A program made the position numbers and the translations under genes. Source: Anaerocolumna jejuensis DSM 15929 (GTDB lineage: Bacteria > Bacillota > Clostridia > Lachnospirales > Lachnospiraceae). Taken from it: a stretch of DNA of 64,000 nt. Position 1 is the first letter of the stretch, and each line of letters starts with the position of its first letter. The stretch is from contig NZ_FRAC01000012.1 in NCBI RefSeq assembly GCF_900142215.1, positions 1-64,000 on the forward strand. The letters are read 5' to 3'. Positions 8,429 to 17,280 of the stretch are shown here, one piece after another. The notes under the pieces are model-generated. The model had not been told where the DNA came from, did no database searches, and saw only the letters and a list, made by a program, of their open reading frames with translations.

Positions 8429-11242
8429 ATGTACAACAAATTATTTGAAGAGGGAAGCATTGGAAAGGTTACTTTTAAAAACCGTCTGGTAATGTCTCCC
8501 ATGGGGTGTGGACTTGCTAATCTTGATGGAACACCTTCAGAGGATATGATTGCATATTATGAAGCAAGGGCAATCGGCGGGGCAGGGCTTATTATACCGG
8601 AGATTACCCGTATTAATGATGTTAATGGAGCAGGACTTATGAGGCAGCTGTCCGTTACAAAGGACAGGCATATTGAGCCCCTTTCAAGGCTTGCGGAAGC
8701 GGTACATAAGCATGGCAGCAGGATATTTATCCAGCTCCATCATCCGGGACGTGAGACAGTATCCGCACTTCTTGGCGGACAGCCGGTAGTCGCTCCTTCT
8801 GCAATTCCCTGTAAGTTACTGAATCAGGAAACCCGTGCCCTGACCACTGAGGAAGTAAAACAGCTGATCAGGCAGTTTATCGACGGAGCTGTCAGAGTGC
8901 AAAAAGCAGGCTGTGACGGCGTGGAATTGCATGCGGCCCATGGATATCTGCTGCACCAGTTTTTATCCCCTTATACAAATAAAAGGGAAGATGAGTACGG
9001 CGGAAGCTTCGAAAACCGTCTCAGAATGATTGTAGAAATTATTGAAGGAATCCGCAAGGAGTGCGGGCCTGATTTCCCTATTGGTGTCAGATTAAGTATT
9101 GAAGAATTCCTGGATAAGACAGGAGTAACAGAGGATTATATCCATGTGCAGGACGGTGTGAAGATTGCCATGGCACTGGAGCAGACTGGTATTGATTTTA
9201 TTGACCCCAGCTGCGGCTTATATGAAACAGGTATGACCTGTGTAGAGCCTATTTCCTTCCCCCAGGGCTGGAGGCATGACCTGCTTTTGGCAGTCAAGAG
9301 TCACGTAAGCATTCCTGTAATCGGTGTTTCCGTTATCAGAGAGCCTGCCGCTGCAGAGAAGTTCCTGGAAGACGGAGTAGTAGACTTTATTTCCATGGGA
9401 CGTACCTGGAATGCAGACCCCGAATGGGGTAAAAAGGTACAGGAAGGAAGAGAAAAGGAATTACGCAAATGTATTTCCTGCCTGCGCTGCTTTGAAAGCT
9501 TAAATGAATATAATGCTGCCGGCCTGCCGCCGGAATGTGCATTAAATCCGACCTTTGCAAGAGAGCGTAAATATGGAAACCTGGTCCGTGATACCAAGGG
9601 ACACAGGGCAGTCGTAGTAGGAGGCGGTCCTGCCGGTATGTGTGCAGCCCAGACACTGGCACTCAGAGGAGTGAAAGTAACTCTTATCGACAGACAGAAT
9701 GACCTTGGCGGAACCGTTAACCTGGCCAAGATGCCTCCGTTAAAGGAACGCATGCAGTGGGTAGCGGACTACTACGGCAATGAGTTTGACCGTCTTGGAG
9801 TAGAAGTTCAGTTAAATACAGAAGCTAATGCAGAAAATATAATGGCTTGCAAGCCTGATGCCGTCATTCTTGCAACAGGTTCAGTTTCGATAGTACCGGA
9901 AAAGCTTCCCGGAGTTAAGGGTAAGAATGTATATACGGTTGAAGCGGTATTATCCGGTAAAGCAGCCTTAAAAGGGAAAAAAGTAGCTGTTATCGGTGCA
10001 GGGCTTACCGGACTTGAAACAGCAGAATATCTTTGCGAAGAGGGAAATCAGGTAACAATTATTGATATGCTTGATAAACCCGCTCCAAATGCAAATCATA
10101 CCAATGTAGCCGATGTTTGTGGACGTTTGGCAAAATCTGGTGTAAAATATATGTTGGGACATTCCTTAAAAGAAATCAAAGATGATCATGTTGTATTGGA
10201 AAATCTGGAAAACCACGAGGAAACAGAGGCTGCTGCAGAAGCTGTCGTACTTTCCCTTGGTTTCAGACCTGACCAGTCCCTGGTCTCCGAGCTGGAAGCA
10301 AAGGGTGTTGAGGTGGAGCTGATTGGTAGTGCCATAAAAGACGGCACAATTGCGCCGGCCGTACGTACAGGCTATGAGACAGGACGTAAGCTCTTCAGTG
10401 ATAATCAAAAGCCAGCAAGCTTTAGAGTTCCGATGGAGGATATTCCTAACTTCGGTAAAATCTCACTTATGGACAATCAGGAAGGACTCTACATCAGCTA
10501 TCTGACTGACCCGGCAGCCATTGCAAAGATACTTCCGCCGCCTTTGAAACCATTTTCCATGCCGGTCGTTACCCTGTCCGTCTGCCACGTGAACAATCCA
10601 ACCTTTGCGGATGATTACTATGAAGCAATTCTTGGTGTCTATGCAACTTACGGCAAAACACTTGGCCTGTATACAATGGGGCTGGTACTTGGAGGACCCG
10701 GAGCAGAAATGGCAGTACAATGCGGCCGTGACAACGGAAGTATTCCCAAAAAGCTTGGTGCAGAATTTGTCATCCGAAGAAACGGAGATACCGTAACAGC
10801 AGGAGTTACCAGAAGAGGTACCCAGCTTGTAGATATAACTATGAAACTGGGCGAATACAACAGCCCGCTGACAGCGGCACTCTATCAGTTCCCGGCAGCC
10901 GGAAAGCAGACCTTCGGTGGCGGTTTCTATTATCATTTTGACCGTGAACCCGATGAAAACGGAGTATCCCACTTTATGAATGGTGCTTTGCTTATGAATC
11001 AGTGTGAATATAATTATCAATCCTGGGAACCGGGCATAGTGACCTTGGATTTAAAATCCAGTATTGATGACCCTTGGGCAGAGCTTCCGATTAATACGAT
11101 AATAGGAGGAGCTTATTCTAAGAACAGCCTTCTGGTGCATAAGCTGAACCTGGTAGAAAAATTAGATGCGGAGGAAGTAATTCCCTATTTGCTGAGCGGA
11201 CGCTATGACCGTACGGCATTTATGGAAACCGGACGAGTGTGA
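8429..11242 (+). CDS. Old Yellow Enzyme-type NADH:flavin oxidoreductase fused to an acetoacetate-decarboxylase-like domain
   Basis: This 937-residue fusion has three recognisable parts. Residues about 1-350 are an FMN-binding TIM barrel of the dienoyl-CoA reductase/enoate reductase class (IQLHHPGRET, HAAHGYLLHQFLSPYTNKR). A four-cysteine Fe-S motif follows (CISCLRCF...ECALNP, about 348-375). Residues about 390-650 are an FAD/NAD module (VVGGGPAGMCAAQTLALRG; VIGAGLTGLETAEYL). Residues about 665-937 resemble acetoacetate decarboxylase, including IPKKLG, whose lysine pair corresponds to the Schiff-base lysine region. OYE-type enzymes normally end near residue 650-670, so the tail is an added domain. 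The ribosome site GGTGGAGG is strong. A short-chain dehydrogenase follows. The chemistry is unknown; reduction of an enone or enoate coupled to decarboxylation of a beta-keto acid is only a suggestion. Confidence 0.88.
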   Translation: MYNKLFEEGSIGKVTFKNRLVMSPMGCGLANLDGTPSEDMIAYYEARAIGGAGLIIPEITRINDVNGAGLMRQLSVTKDRHIEPLSRLAEAVHKHGSRIFIQLHHPGRETVSALLGGQPVVAPSAIPCKLLNQETRALTTEEVKQLIRQFIDGAVRVQKAGCDGVELHAAHGYLLHQFLSPYTNKREDEYGGSFENRLRMIVEIIEGIRKECGPDFPIGVRLSIEEFLDKTGVTEDYIHVQDGVKIAMALEQTGIDFIDPSCGLYETGMTCVEPISFPQGWRHDLLLAVKSHVSIPVIGVSVIREPAAAEKFLEDGVVDFISMGRTWNADPEWGKKVQEGREKELRKCISCLRCFESLNEYNAAGLPPECALNPTFARERKYGNLVRDTKGHRAVVVGGGPAGMCAAQTLALRGVKVTLIDRQNDLGGTVNLAKMPPLKERMQWVADYYGNEFDRLGVEVQLNTEANAENIMACKPDAVILATGSVSIVPEKLPGVKGKNVYTVEAVLSGKAALKGKKVAVIGAGLTGLETAEYLCEEGNQVTIIDMLDKPAPNANHTNVADVCGRLAKSGVKYMLGHSLKEIKDDHVVLENLENHEETEAAAEAVVLSLGFRPDQSLVSELEAKGVEVELIGSAIKDGTIAPAVRTGYETGRKLFSDNQKPASFRVPMEDIPNFGKISLMDNQEGLYISYLTDPAAIAKILPPPLKPFSMPVVTLSVCHVNNPTFADDYYEAILGVYATYGKTLGLYTMGLVLGGPGAEMAVQCGRDNGSIPKKLGAEFVIRRNGDTVTAGVTRRGTQLVDITMKLGEYNSPLTAALYQFPAAGKQTFGGGFYYHFDREPDENGVSHFMNGALLMNQCEYNYQSWEPGIVTLDLKSSIDDPWAELPINTIIGGAYSKNSLLVHKLNLVEKLDAEEVIPYLLSGRYDRTAFMETGRV

Positions 11243-11424
11243 AAATTAAAAAGCAATTTTCACACGCAAGATTGCGCCTGCGAAATCCTCGGCCCAATCT
11301 TACGGCGCATTGGGAAAGCATAGCAGTTAGTGTGAAAATTAAAAAAGCAATTTTCACACGCAAGATTGCGCCTGCGAAATCCTCGGCCCAATCTTACGGC
11401 GTGTTGTGAAGGTATGGCTGTTAG
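11237..11424 (+). repeat. Two tandem 93-bp direct repeats, each with two hairpins
   Basis: Unit 1 (11237-11329) and unit 2 (11330-11424) are nearly identical for about 75 bases and diverge at the 3' end. Each contains a perfect 11-bp stem (GTGTGAAAATT / AATTTTCACAC) and a second stem (AAGATTG / CAATCTT). The first unit begins in the last sense codon of the fusion gene, so the stop codon lies in the hairpin arm. There is no T run. The repeats may attenuate or process the message between the fusion gene and the SDR gene. Confidence 0.85.
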
Positions 11425-11480
11425 TGAAAGATTGAAGGGTAATATCTACCTCAAAATAAAAATTGAAAGGATTAAATAAT

Positions 11481-12257
11481 ATGGAGAATTTATTTGATTT
11501 AACTGGAAAAGTAGCAGTAGTAACAGGAGCAAGTTCAGGTCTTGGAGCAGATGCGGCACTTGCCTATGCGCAGGCCGGAGCAGACGTTGCCCTATTAGCA
11601 AGACGTATAGAAAAGCTGAATGAAGTAAAAGCCGCAATCGAGAGCACAGGCCGTAAAGTTGCTGCCATAGCGTGTGATGTCACAAAGGAAGAAAGTGTAA
11701 AGGCAGCAATGGAGGAGGTACTCAGTACCTTCGGACATATTGATATTTTACTGAATAATGCAGGTGTTGCCGTACGCGGCGGTGTGGACAGCATGTCCGT
11801 GGAAGAGTGGGATAAGTCCTTTGATACCAACGTTAAGGGAATCTTCCTGGCAAGTAAATATGTGATTCCTCAGATGAAGGAAAGAGGATATGGAAAGATT
11901 GTAAACATTGCATCTGTGAATGCGGTAATTGCCGATAAAAATGATACCTTTATCAGACATTCCTATAATGCCTCCAAATCAGCCGTTCTCGGACTGACAA
12001 AAGGTATGGCGGCATCCTATGCAAGATTTGGTATTACAGTTAATGCCATTGGACCTGCCCTTTTTGAATCCGAGATGACAGCAGGAACCTTATTCAAATC
12101 CGAGCAGTTCTTAAATGCCTACAATATGGTAAATCCCGCAGGCCGCCCTGGTAAAAAAGGAGAATTGAACGGCTCAATCCTTTTTCTTTCCTCCGATGCC
12201 TCCAGCTATGTACAGGGTCAGTTTATCATCGTAGACGGTGGCGGTGCACTTGTATAA
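11481..12257 (+). CDS. Short-chain dehydrogenase/reductase (SDR family)
   Basis: This classical SDR of 258 residues uses NAD(P)H to reduce a keto group or the reverse. The cofactor loop is TGASSGLGADAA (about 16-27), with LLNNAGVAVRGG and the catalytic serine in NIASVNA. The YxxxK pair is YNASK (about 165-169). The C terminus VQGQFIIVDGG is typical of FabG-like enzymes. The ATG at 11481 lies behind AAAGGA; an upstream TTG in frame is less likely. It probably shares a transcript with the flavoprotein-decarboxylase fusion and may act on the same compound. The substrate cannot be read from the sequence. Confidence 0.9.
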   Translation: MENLFDLTGKVAVVTGASSGLGADAALAYAQAGADVALLARRIEKLNEVKAAIESTGRKVAAIACDVTKEESVKAAMEEVLSTFGHIDILLNNAGVAVRGGVDSMSVEEWDKSFDTNVKGIFLASKYVIPQMKERGYGKIVNIASVNAVIADKNDTFIRHSYNASKSAVLGLTKGMAASYARFGITVNAIGPALFESEMTAGTLFKSEQFLNAYNMVNPAGRPGKKGELNGSILFLSSDASSYVQGQFIIVDGGGALV

Positions 12258-12300
12258 TCTTTAATAATGCAATTTGAATTTTATAATAAAATTAATCGGT

Positions 12301-12390
12301 AACAATAAATTGAATTTTAACTATAAATTAAATTTTAACAATAAATTAAACTTTAACAGTAAGTTAGAATTTATCAATAAGTTATTCGCT
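12301..12390. repeat. 18-bp AT-rich tandem repeat array
   Basis: Four to five units of the type AACAATAAATTAAATTTT run head to tail between the SDR stop codon and its terminator. The units differ by a few bases each. Stop codons occur in all units, so it is not coding. Confidence 0.75.
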
Positions 12391-12393
12391 TAG

Positions 12394-12439
12394 CACGTTC
12401 ATTATGCAGGAAACTTCCTGGTAATGAACGTGTTTTTTT
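12394..12439 (+). terminator. Rho-independent terminator of the flavoprotein-SDR operon
   Basis: An 11-bp stem CACGTTCATTA / TAATGAACGTG is followed by seven T residues. Confidence 0.88.
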
Positions 12440-12584
12440 ATGTGTGATTAATTGATTAATAATTGATTAGGAAGTTATTAATATCTCATTTTTAGCTAGT
12501 ATACAGAACGGGAGATAAACTGTATTTTTAATTTAATATTGAAGGATAATTTTGCAAATTATAAATCAATTTCGACTTTATTGA

Positions 12585-12661
12585 ATGTATATTTGGAGTA
12601 TAAAAATACACTCAGCTCCGTGAAAGTCGCTTCGTTGCATTTTTATACTCCAAATATACAT
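12585..12661. repeat. Perfect 23-bp inverted repeat with a 31-base loop
   Basis: Positions 12585-12607 and 12639-12661 are exact reverse complements (ends ATGTATATTTGG / CCAAATATACAT). No T run follows on either side, so it is not an ordinary terminator. Part of the loop (CTCAGCT, about 12611) can also pair with AGCTGAG at about 12669, which would allow an alternative fold. It lies in an approximately 600-base gene-free stretch. Confidence 0.85.
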
Positions 12662-13051
12662 AGGAAAGCTGAGATTAACTTATGGCAGCCGAAGGGTTAT
12701 TAATTATTTTAAATATAAGGAGTATACGTGTTAGAAGGAGTGATATTGCAGTATGAATTTCAATGAACCCTTTGTACGTTATGTTTCAATGACTTCGATT
12801 GCGAAGTGGAAGTATTATAGAACAATTTGATACATAGCATTGGAAAGTATTGCTATAATCAGGCGGAATTACAATTTTAGTGATACTGGTAAAGGCTGGG
12901 AGAAGTTTAAATCCCAGCTTAAAACATGGGTCTGAAAGATTTTCTGAAAATATAACGGGATTTTGCTTTTTCTTGTTGAGGAATAGTGTCAATAATGATA
13001 GAATCTTTAAGTAAATTGAAATAAAATAGCGGAATACAGGGAGAAAATAAC
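12662..13051. other. Gene-free stretch with a small hairpin
   Basis: No reading frame with a ribosome site or recognisable family was seen. A GCTGGGA / TCCCAGC stem-loop occupies 12895-12918. The sequence is otherwise AT-rich and leads into the regulated promoter at 13052. Confidence 0.5.
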
Positions 13052-13118
13052 TAGTTATAACCGAATTTTATCATATTATGACACCTGTATTGAAAGAAGA
13101 AAACAGAAGTTCTAAAAT
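13052..13118 (+). promoter_or_regulatory. Candidate LytTR operator and promoter of the small secreted protein
   Basis: TAGTTATAACCG at 13052-13063 and the following bases align without gaps to 18835-18880 upstream of another secreted-protein gene. Two direct repeats (AGTTATAAC and TATTATGAC) start 21 bp apart, the 9+12 geometry typical of LytTR-family sites. Just downstream, TTGAAA (13090-13095) and TAAAAT (13113-13118) are 17 bases apart. Confidence 0.7.
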
Positions 13119-13207
13119 GGAAAAAACATTAGAATGGAGGAGCAAATAAACATTATACAGGCAGCTTATACATTCTATTTGTATAAATATGTGAAAGGAT
13201 GAACAAC

Positions 13208-13675
13208 ATGAGTTTAAAAAAATCAGTTACATGGAAGGTAATAATTACCATGGTTATTGTCCTGGCTTTGGTATTTACAGGCATGCCGCTATCGGAGACT
13301 TATGCTGCGGCTTATACCAAATCCCTGACAAAGACGGTGACCTTACAGCCGGGAGAGACAATGACCTGGATACTAGCTTCCAAGGCAAGGGGAGAGGTTC
13401 CCTTGACCTACAATATAGTTAGTTTAAAGGGAGTAAAAAAGAACGAAAAAGTAACAATTAATTTTTTAGGTCCCGATGATGAATATTCCTATAGTATTTC
13501 TCCTCTCAAAGCAGGAGCGAAAAAGACACTGTCGGCCTATGCCTCCAATAGCTCAACCTTTGGGGCTTTTGCACTGGTATCAAATAATACCAGCGGGACA
13601 GTTAAAATTAAACTGACCTTTAATGTAAAAAGCGGCAAAAATATTATAAAGACAAAAGAGTATATGAAGGAATGA
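13208..13675 (+). CDS. Small secreted protein of unknown function
   Basis: This 155-residue protein has a classical signal peptide: a basic start, a hydrophobic run (VIITMVIVLALVFTG) and a likely cleavage after ETYAAA. The mature part is about 120 residues, rich in Ser, Thr and Lys, and looks like a single beta-sandwich, though no family is recognised. The second ATG was chosen because GAAAGGA lies at proper distance from it and overlaps the first ATG. The promoter carries the LytTR-like repeats, so expression is probably controlled by the nearby AgrC/LytTR pathway. It could be an adhesin, an inhibitor or a signal precursor; no evidence separates these. Confidence 0.8.
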   Translation: MSLKKSVTWKVIITMVIVLALVFTGMPLSETYAAAYTKSLTKTVTLQPGETMTWILASKARGEVPLTYNIVSLKGVKKNEKVTINFLGPDDEYSYSISPLKAGAKKTLSAYASNSSTFGAFALVSNNTSGTVKIKLTFNVKSGKNIIKTKEYMKE

Positions 13676-13740
13676 AAAAAGGAAGGCCGATTATTGGTTG
13701 AGGGGCTTTCATCATGCCGATGACAGCTAGATTGTAAAAT

Positions 13741-13853
13741 GCGTTACATTTTTAATCTTACTAGCTAAGCAGTATCCCAAGCAAGATTGTCAATGCATGG
13801 GGAATAGCAGTAAAAATAAGCAATATCGCAAGCAGACTTGCGATATGCATGGG
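13741..13853. repeat. Two adjacent copies of the GCA-hairpin-TGC dispersed element
   Basis: The copy at 13820-13852 has a perfect 9-bp stem (TATCGCAAG / CTTGCGATA) with a CAGA loop, flanked by GCA and TGCATGGG. The copy at 13741-13800 has a weaker stem and ends in ATGCATGG. Its upstream part (CTTACTAGCTAAG) matches the element at 33613 in the cob locus. The whole 13676-14051 interval has no gene. Confidence 0.7.
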
Positions 13854-14051
13854 ATTAAAATAAAATACATAAAAACGGAAGGCGAGTTTGTACAAAATAT
13901 GTATCAGCATATGTATGAAATTAATGCAGAACCATTGTCTATCGTCTGAAATCTAAGAAATTTAAACGAATGAAATAGCCTGGAATTTAAATAAGTAATA
14001 AAATGTTGTACCGGACAATTATTAGCGGAGCAGGATGGGAAGGAGTACACA

Positions 14052-15788
14052 TTGAAGCGTAAGACAGGGACAATCTTATTTGCATTATTGTTTTTTGTAT
14101 CTGCTTTTTGGGGAAATTATAAAGTTGCTGAAGGAAGCAGCATAGTAGAGAGAGGCAATATCAGTACTAATACAGCAATAGAAAAGCTGGCAGGTGTGTC
14201 AGAAGTGAAACCAGCAAAGACAGTGATATCTGTAAAAACAGCTAAGGAAGCGAAAACATCTAAGGCAGCGAAAATAGTTATGCTGGCAGAAATGGTGACA
14301 CCGGCAGAATCAGTGATACCGACATTAACAGGAACAGTGACACCAGCAGAGGCGGTGATACCAACAGAAACTGTGACACCTACGCCGATAGATACAGTGA
14401 CTCCGGCAGAAACGGTGACACCAACAGAAACACCAGCACCAACAGAAACGCCCACACCAACAGTCACACCCATACCGACAGAAACACCTACACCGGCACC
14501 AACGCCCACACCATTTATTCCAAACACCTTATCAATTATGAAAAATCATAATTATGTTGAGGAAAGTACTTCTACGATATCTGTACATAAACTGTCTGTT
14601 TCAGAGATGAATCAAAAATTAAGCCGATATGGAAAAGTAGTTGCAGATGGAATGAGTTATAACCTATATAAAAAAACAATGGGATATGAATGGCAGGATC
14701 TGACTGATTATAAGAATAAACCAGAAAAGTTATCGGTTGATTTGACACAAACCATGTCATATACGAAATACAGCTCCATACTGAAGAAATTATCAAGGTA
14801 CGATGGAGTTTATTTGTATAAGATCGGAAGTTCCACGAATGGGCGTGATATATATGCTATAGACATAGATGTGGATTCCAAGAATACCAATAAAAAAATA
14901 GTCATGCTGACGGGAAATGTACATGGCAGAGAATTTGCCGGCGGGACTTATATCGTAAAGCAGCTTGTAGATTTGGTTCAGGATGCCCAAAAGGATAAAT
15001 CTGTCATGAAGCTGCTGCAAAATACAAAATTTGTTGCAGTACCGATTATAAATGTAGACACCAGAGAAAATATAATTAATAATTCGTCAAAATGGAATAG
15101 CTGGAAGGCTTATGTGAATGGTACAGACGGAAACAGGAATTTCCCTGGATTATCCTGGGCTCAGTTATCCGGCGGTAATAAGTTAAGCTATACGGCCGTA
15201 AGCTCTCCGGCTTCCGGTATGTATCGCGGCAGCTTCGGCGGTTCCAACACGGAGACACAGGCCCTTATGAAGTGGCTGTACCATTATGTAGCCGTAGAGA
15301 AAGCGGATTGTTTAATTGACATGCATCAGCAAGGCGGCATAGTATATGCCGGAAAAGAATGGTCCACGCAAAAACAGGAAAAAGCCAGTAATCATTTCCG
15401 GACGAAGGTGTTAGGGCTGTTAAATAAGAGCGGAAGCACTTATACAAACGCAAATGACGGTTCAACTTACGGCTTGGAGGGTGTCGGAGCTACTATAACA
15501 GATTATGCCACAGGACTGGCTATGGGGAGTAAATACTCCAGAGCATATGGATTTGGAGTTATTATAAATAAAAAGAAGGAATATACACTTTTAGAGTTAA
15601 AAGATCTGGATAGAGCCGATTTTAAATTGAGCCCATCAAACAGTACCTTTAAAACTTTGACCATTGAAATAGGAAAGGGCACTCAGTATCTAGGGAATTC
15701 TTCTTCTGCAAGAAAATTAATCAGCAAAGAGTATTATTCCAAAAATTTTGATGAGCTGTTGTATAATATTCCCAAATTATTAGAGTAA
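14052..15788 (+). CDS. Secreted M14-family zinc carboxypeptidase with Thr/Pro/Glu-rich linker
   Basis: This 578-residue exported metallopeptidase begins with a TTG behind GGAAGGAG. A signal peptide (ILFALLFFVSAFWG) is followed by a region of low complexity, Thr/Pro/Glu/Val-rich (about residues 60-155), that probably spans the cell wall. The catalytic domain (about 230-578) shows the M14 zinc motif HGRE in GNVHGREFAGG and the substrate-binding NR in TDGNRNFPG. It also has the third zinc ligand in LIDMHQQGG and a candidate catalytic glutamate in TIEIGKGTQY. M14 enzymes remove C-terminal residues from peptides or peptidoglycan stems. It sits between the small secreted protein and the sensor kinases, suggesting a shared extracellular role. 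Confidence 0.87.
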   Translation: MKRKTGTILFALLFFVSAFWGNYKVAEGSSIVERGNISTNTAIEKLAGVSEVKPAKTVISVKTAKEAKTSKAAKIVMLAEMVTPAESVIPTLTGTVTPAEAVIPTETVTPTPIDTVTPAETVTPTETPAPTETPTPTVTPIPTETPTPAPTPTPFIPNTLSIMKNHNYVEESTSTISVHKLSVSEMNQKLSRYGKVVADGMSYNLYKKTMGYEWQDLTDYKNKPEKLSVDLTQTMSYTKYSSILKKLSRYDGVYLYKIGSSTNGRDIYAIDIDVDSKNTNKKIVMLTGNVHGREFAGGTYIVKQLVDLVQDAQKDKSVMKLLQNTKFVAVPIINVDTRENIINNSSKWNSWKAYVNGTDGNRNFPGLSWAQLSGGNKLSYTAVSSPASGMYRGSFGGSNTETQALMKWLYHYVAVEKADCLIDMHQQGGIVYAGKEWSTQKQEKASNHFRTKVLGLLNKSGSTYTNANDGSTYGLEGVGATITDYATGLAMGSKYSRAYGFGVIINKKKEYTLLELKDLDRADFKLSPSNSTFKTLTIEIGKGTQYLGNSSSARKLISKEYYSKNFDELLYNIPKLLE

Positions 15789-15817
15789 AGAATTAATTTG
15801 AAAAATGCAATACATAC

Positions 15818-15848
15818 AGTTTCATAAGTTAACTTGCGAAATGCATGG
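15818..15848 (+). repeat. Hairpin element directly before the first AgrC-like gene
   Basis: TTTCATAAG-TTAA-CTTGCGAAATGCATGG carries an imperfect stem with two mismatches and the conserved TGCATGG end. It lies about 20 bases before the start codon at 15868, so it could affect translation or mRNA processing. Confidence 0.55.
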
Positions 15849-15867
15849 TGTTAAATGAGGAATGGTA

Positions 15868-17280
15868 ATGGAAATTTTGGTAAACCAGTTAATAAGCAGT
15901 TACCTTGTATATCTATCAAATTATTTTGGGATTTACCTGGTAATGGGGAACAGTTTTCCTATTAAAGTAAGCAGAAGCAAGGCTATTTTGTGGGGGTTTA
16001 TTTGTTCTAATTTTGTATCGATTATTTCAGCAGTATTATGTGTTTTTATAAATCATTATAAAATACATGAAACCTTTGAAATGAAGCTCTTATACCGAAT
16101 TATTACTTTGATAGGGGAGAGCATCATGGTGGCTTACTTACATAAAGCGGTTAAAACCCCCTGGTACCGTATTTATTGGGTTGATTGGTTAGTTGTTTCT
16201 GTTGTAATTTCTTTCTTTAGTAAAGTATTATATATAGACAGGTATTTAAAATATTCCGATGAATTTATTACGATTAAGCTTATAACCTGGAACAATCTGC
16301 CTGACTTTCTCTTTTCCACCCTGATAATACAGTCAATTTGTGTTACCGTATTAATTATCTTAATACGCTGGGTAAGAAACCATGTTAAATCCCCTGAAAT
16401 ACCTGTAAAAATATGGATTATTGTAAACGTTTTGCTGGGAATTCTTATTCTAAGCATAAACAAAGGATATACAGCGGCTCAGGGGGAAGCATTTCATTGG
16501 ACCAGAGGGATTGGGAGTTTCTATGTTGCCCTTGTAATAATATTGGCAGTTCTTGTTATATTTGTTATAACCCTATATTTTATACAACGCCGGTTTTTAC
16601 TGCTTGAAAACAGTATGCTGAAGGAACAGAATGAGCTTCAGTATAACAATTACCTGGCTATGCAGCAACAGGAAACGAGAGTGCATCAACTATATCATGA
16701 TATAGGAAACCATATAAGGACGATTCAGATTCTGGTAGAAAATGGTGAAAAGGAAGAAGCTCAAAAATACACAGATAATCTATTGGAAGAATATAAAAGT
16801 ATCTACAAGTACAATTATTGTACAAACAGAATCATTAATGCAGTTTTAACGGATAAAGCAAAGCAGTGCGAGAGATGCCATATAACAGCGGATATTGATA
16901 TAAACATTCCAATCCAGCTGTCCATCCGTGAGATAGACCTGATGAGTATATTTGCAAATTTATTGGATAATGCCATTGAGGGTTGTAATAGAAGTACCTC
17001 GAACAATCATTATATCAAAGTCAGAGCCTCCATTGTAGGAGATTATCTGGCGGTTAAGGTGATAAACAATAAAAAGGCAGATGAAATAATCGATAAGTTC
17101 CATGTGACCTGGAAGAAGGATAAGAAAGTACATGGGCAGGGAACTAAGATACTTAAGGAAATAGTAGAACGTTATAAAGGTCATGAAGAATTTCTGGATT
17201 TGGGAGAGGAGTTTTCTGCCTTGGTAATGCTTTCGATATCACAGGATGAAGCACGAAAGGAAGAAATGAGGATACTTTGA
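15868..17280 (+). CDS. AgrC-like membrane sensor histidine kinase (GHKL family)
   Basis: This is a peptide-quorum-type sensor kinase of about 470 residues. Six or more hydrophobic segments fill the N-terminal half (to about residue 245). A phosphoacceptor segment follows (HQLYHDIGNHIRTIQILV, about 272-290) and then a GHKL ATPase domain with an N box (IFANLLDNAIEGC) and a glycine-containing loop (HGQGTKILKEIVERYKG). The second ATG at 15868 was chosen because AATGAGG precedes it. It overlaps the next, paralogous kinase by four bases (TTGA). No agrB/agrD-type peptide genes were found in the window, so the ligand is unknown. The probable partner is the LytTR regulator encoded at 20486-21196. Confidence 0.85.
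   Translation: MEILVNQLISSYLVYLSNYFGIYLVMGNSFPIKVSRSKAILWGFICSNFVSIISAVLCVFINHYKIHETFEMKLLYRIITLIGESIMVAYLHKAVKTPWYRIYWVDWLVVSVVISFFSKVLYIDRYLKYSDEFITIKLITWNNLPDFLFSTLIIQSICVTVLIILIRWVRNHVKSPEIPVKIWIIVNVLLGILILSINKGYTAAQGEAFHWTRGIGSFYVALVIILAVLVIFVITLYFIQRRFLLLENSMLKEQNELQYNNYLAMQQQETRVHQLYHDIGNHIRTIQILVENGEKEEAQKYTDNLLEEYKSIYKYNYCTNRIINAVLTDKAKQCERCHITADIDINIPIQLSIREIDLMSIFANLLDNAIEGCNRSTSNNHYIKVRASIVGDYLAVKVINNKKADEIIDKFHVTWKKDKKVHGQGTKILKEIVERYKGHEEFLDLGEEFSALVMLSISQDEARKEEMRIL

Noticed and set aside
8274..8492. 72-codon frame upstream of the flavoprotein fusion
   Set aside because: It runs through both promoters and the Rex site and overlaps the strongly supported start at 8429.
12786..12992. 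Minus-strand 68-codon frame
   Set aside because: AT-rich sequence with a hairpin inside, no ribosome site and no family resemblance.
14117..14527. Minus-strand frame rich in Gly and Val
   Set aside because: It is the antisense of the low-complexity Thr/Pro/Glu linker of the M14 peptidase and reflects base composition only.
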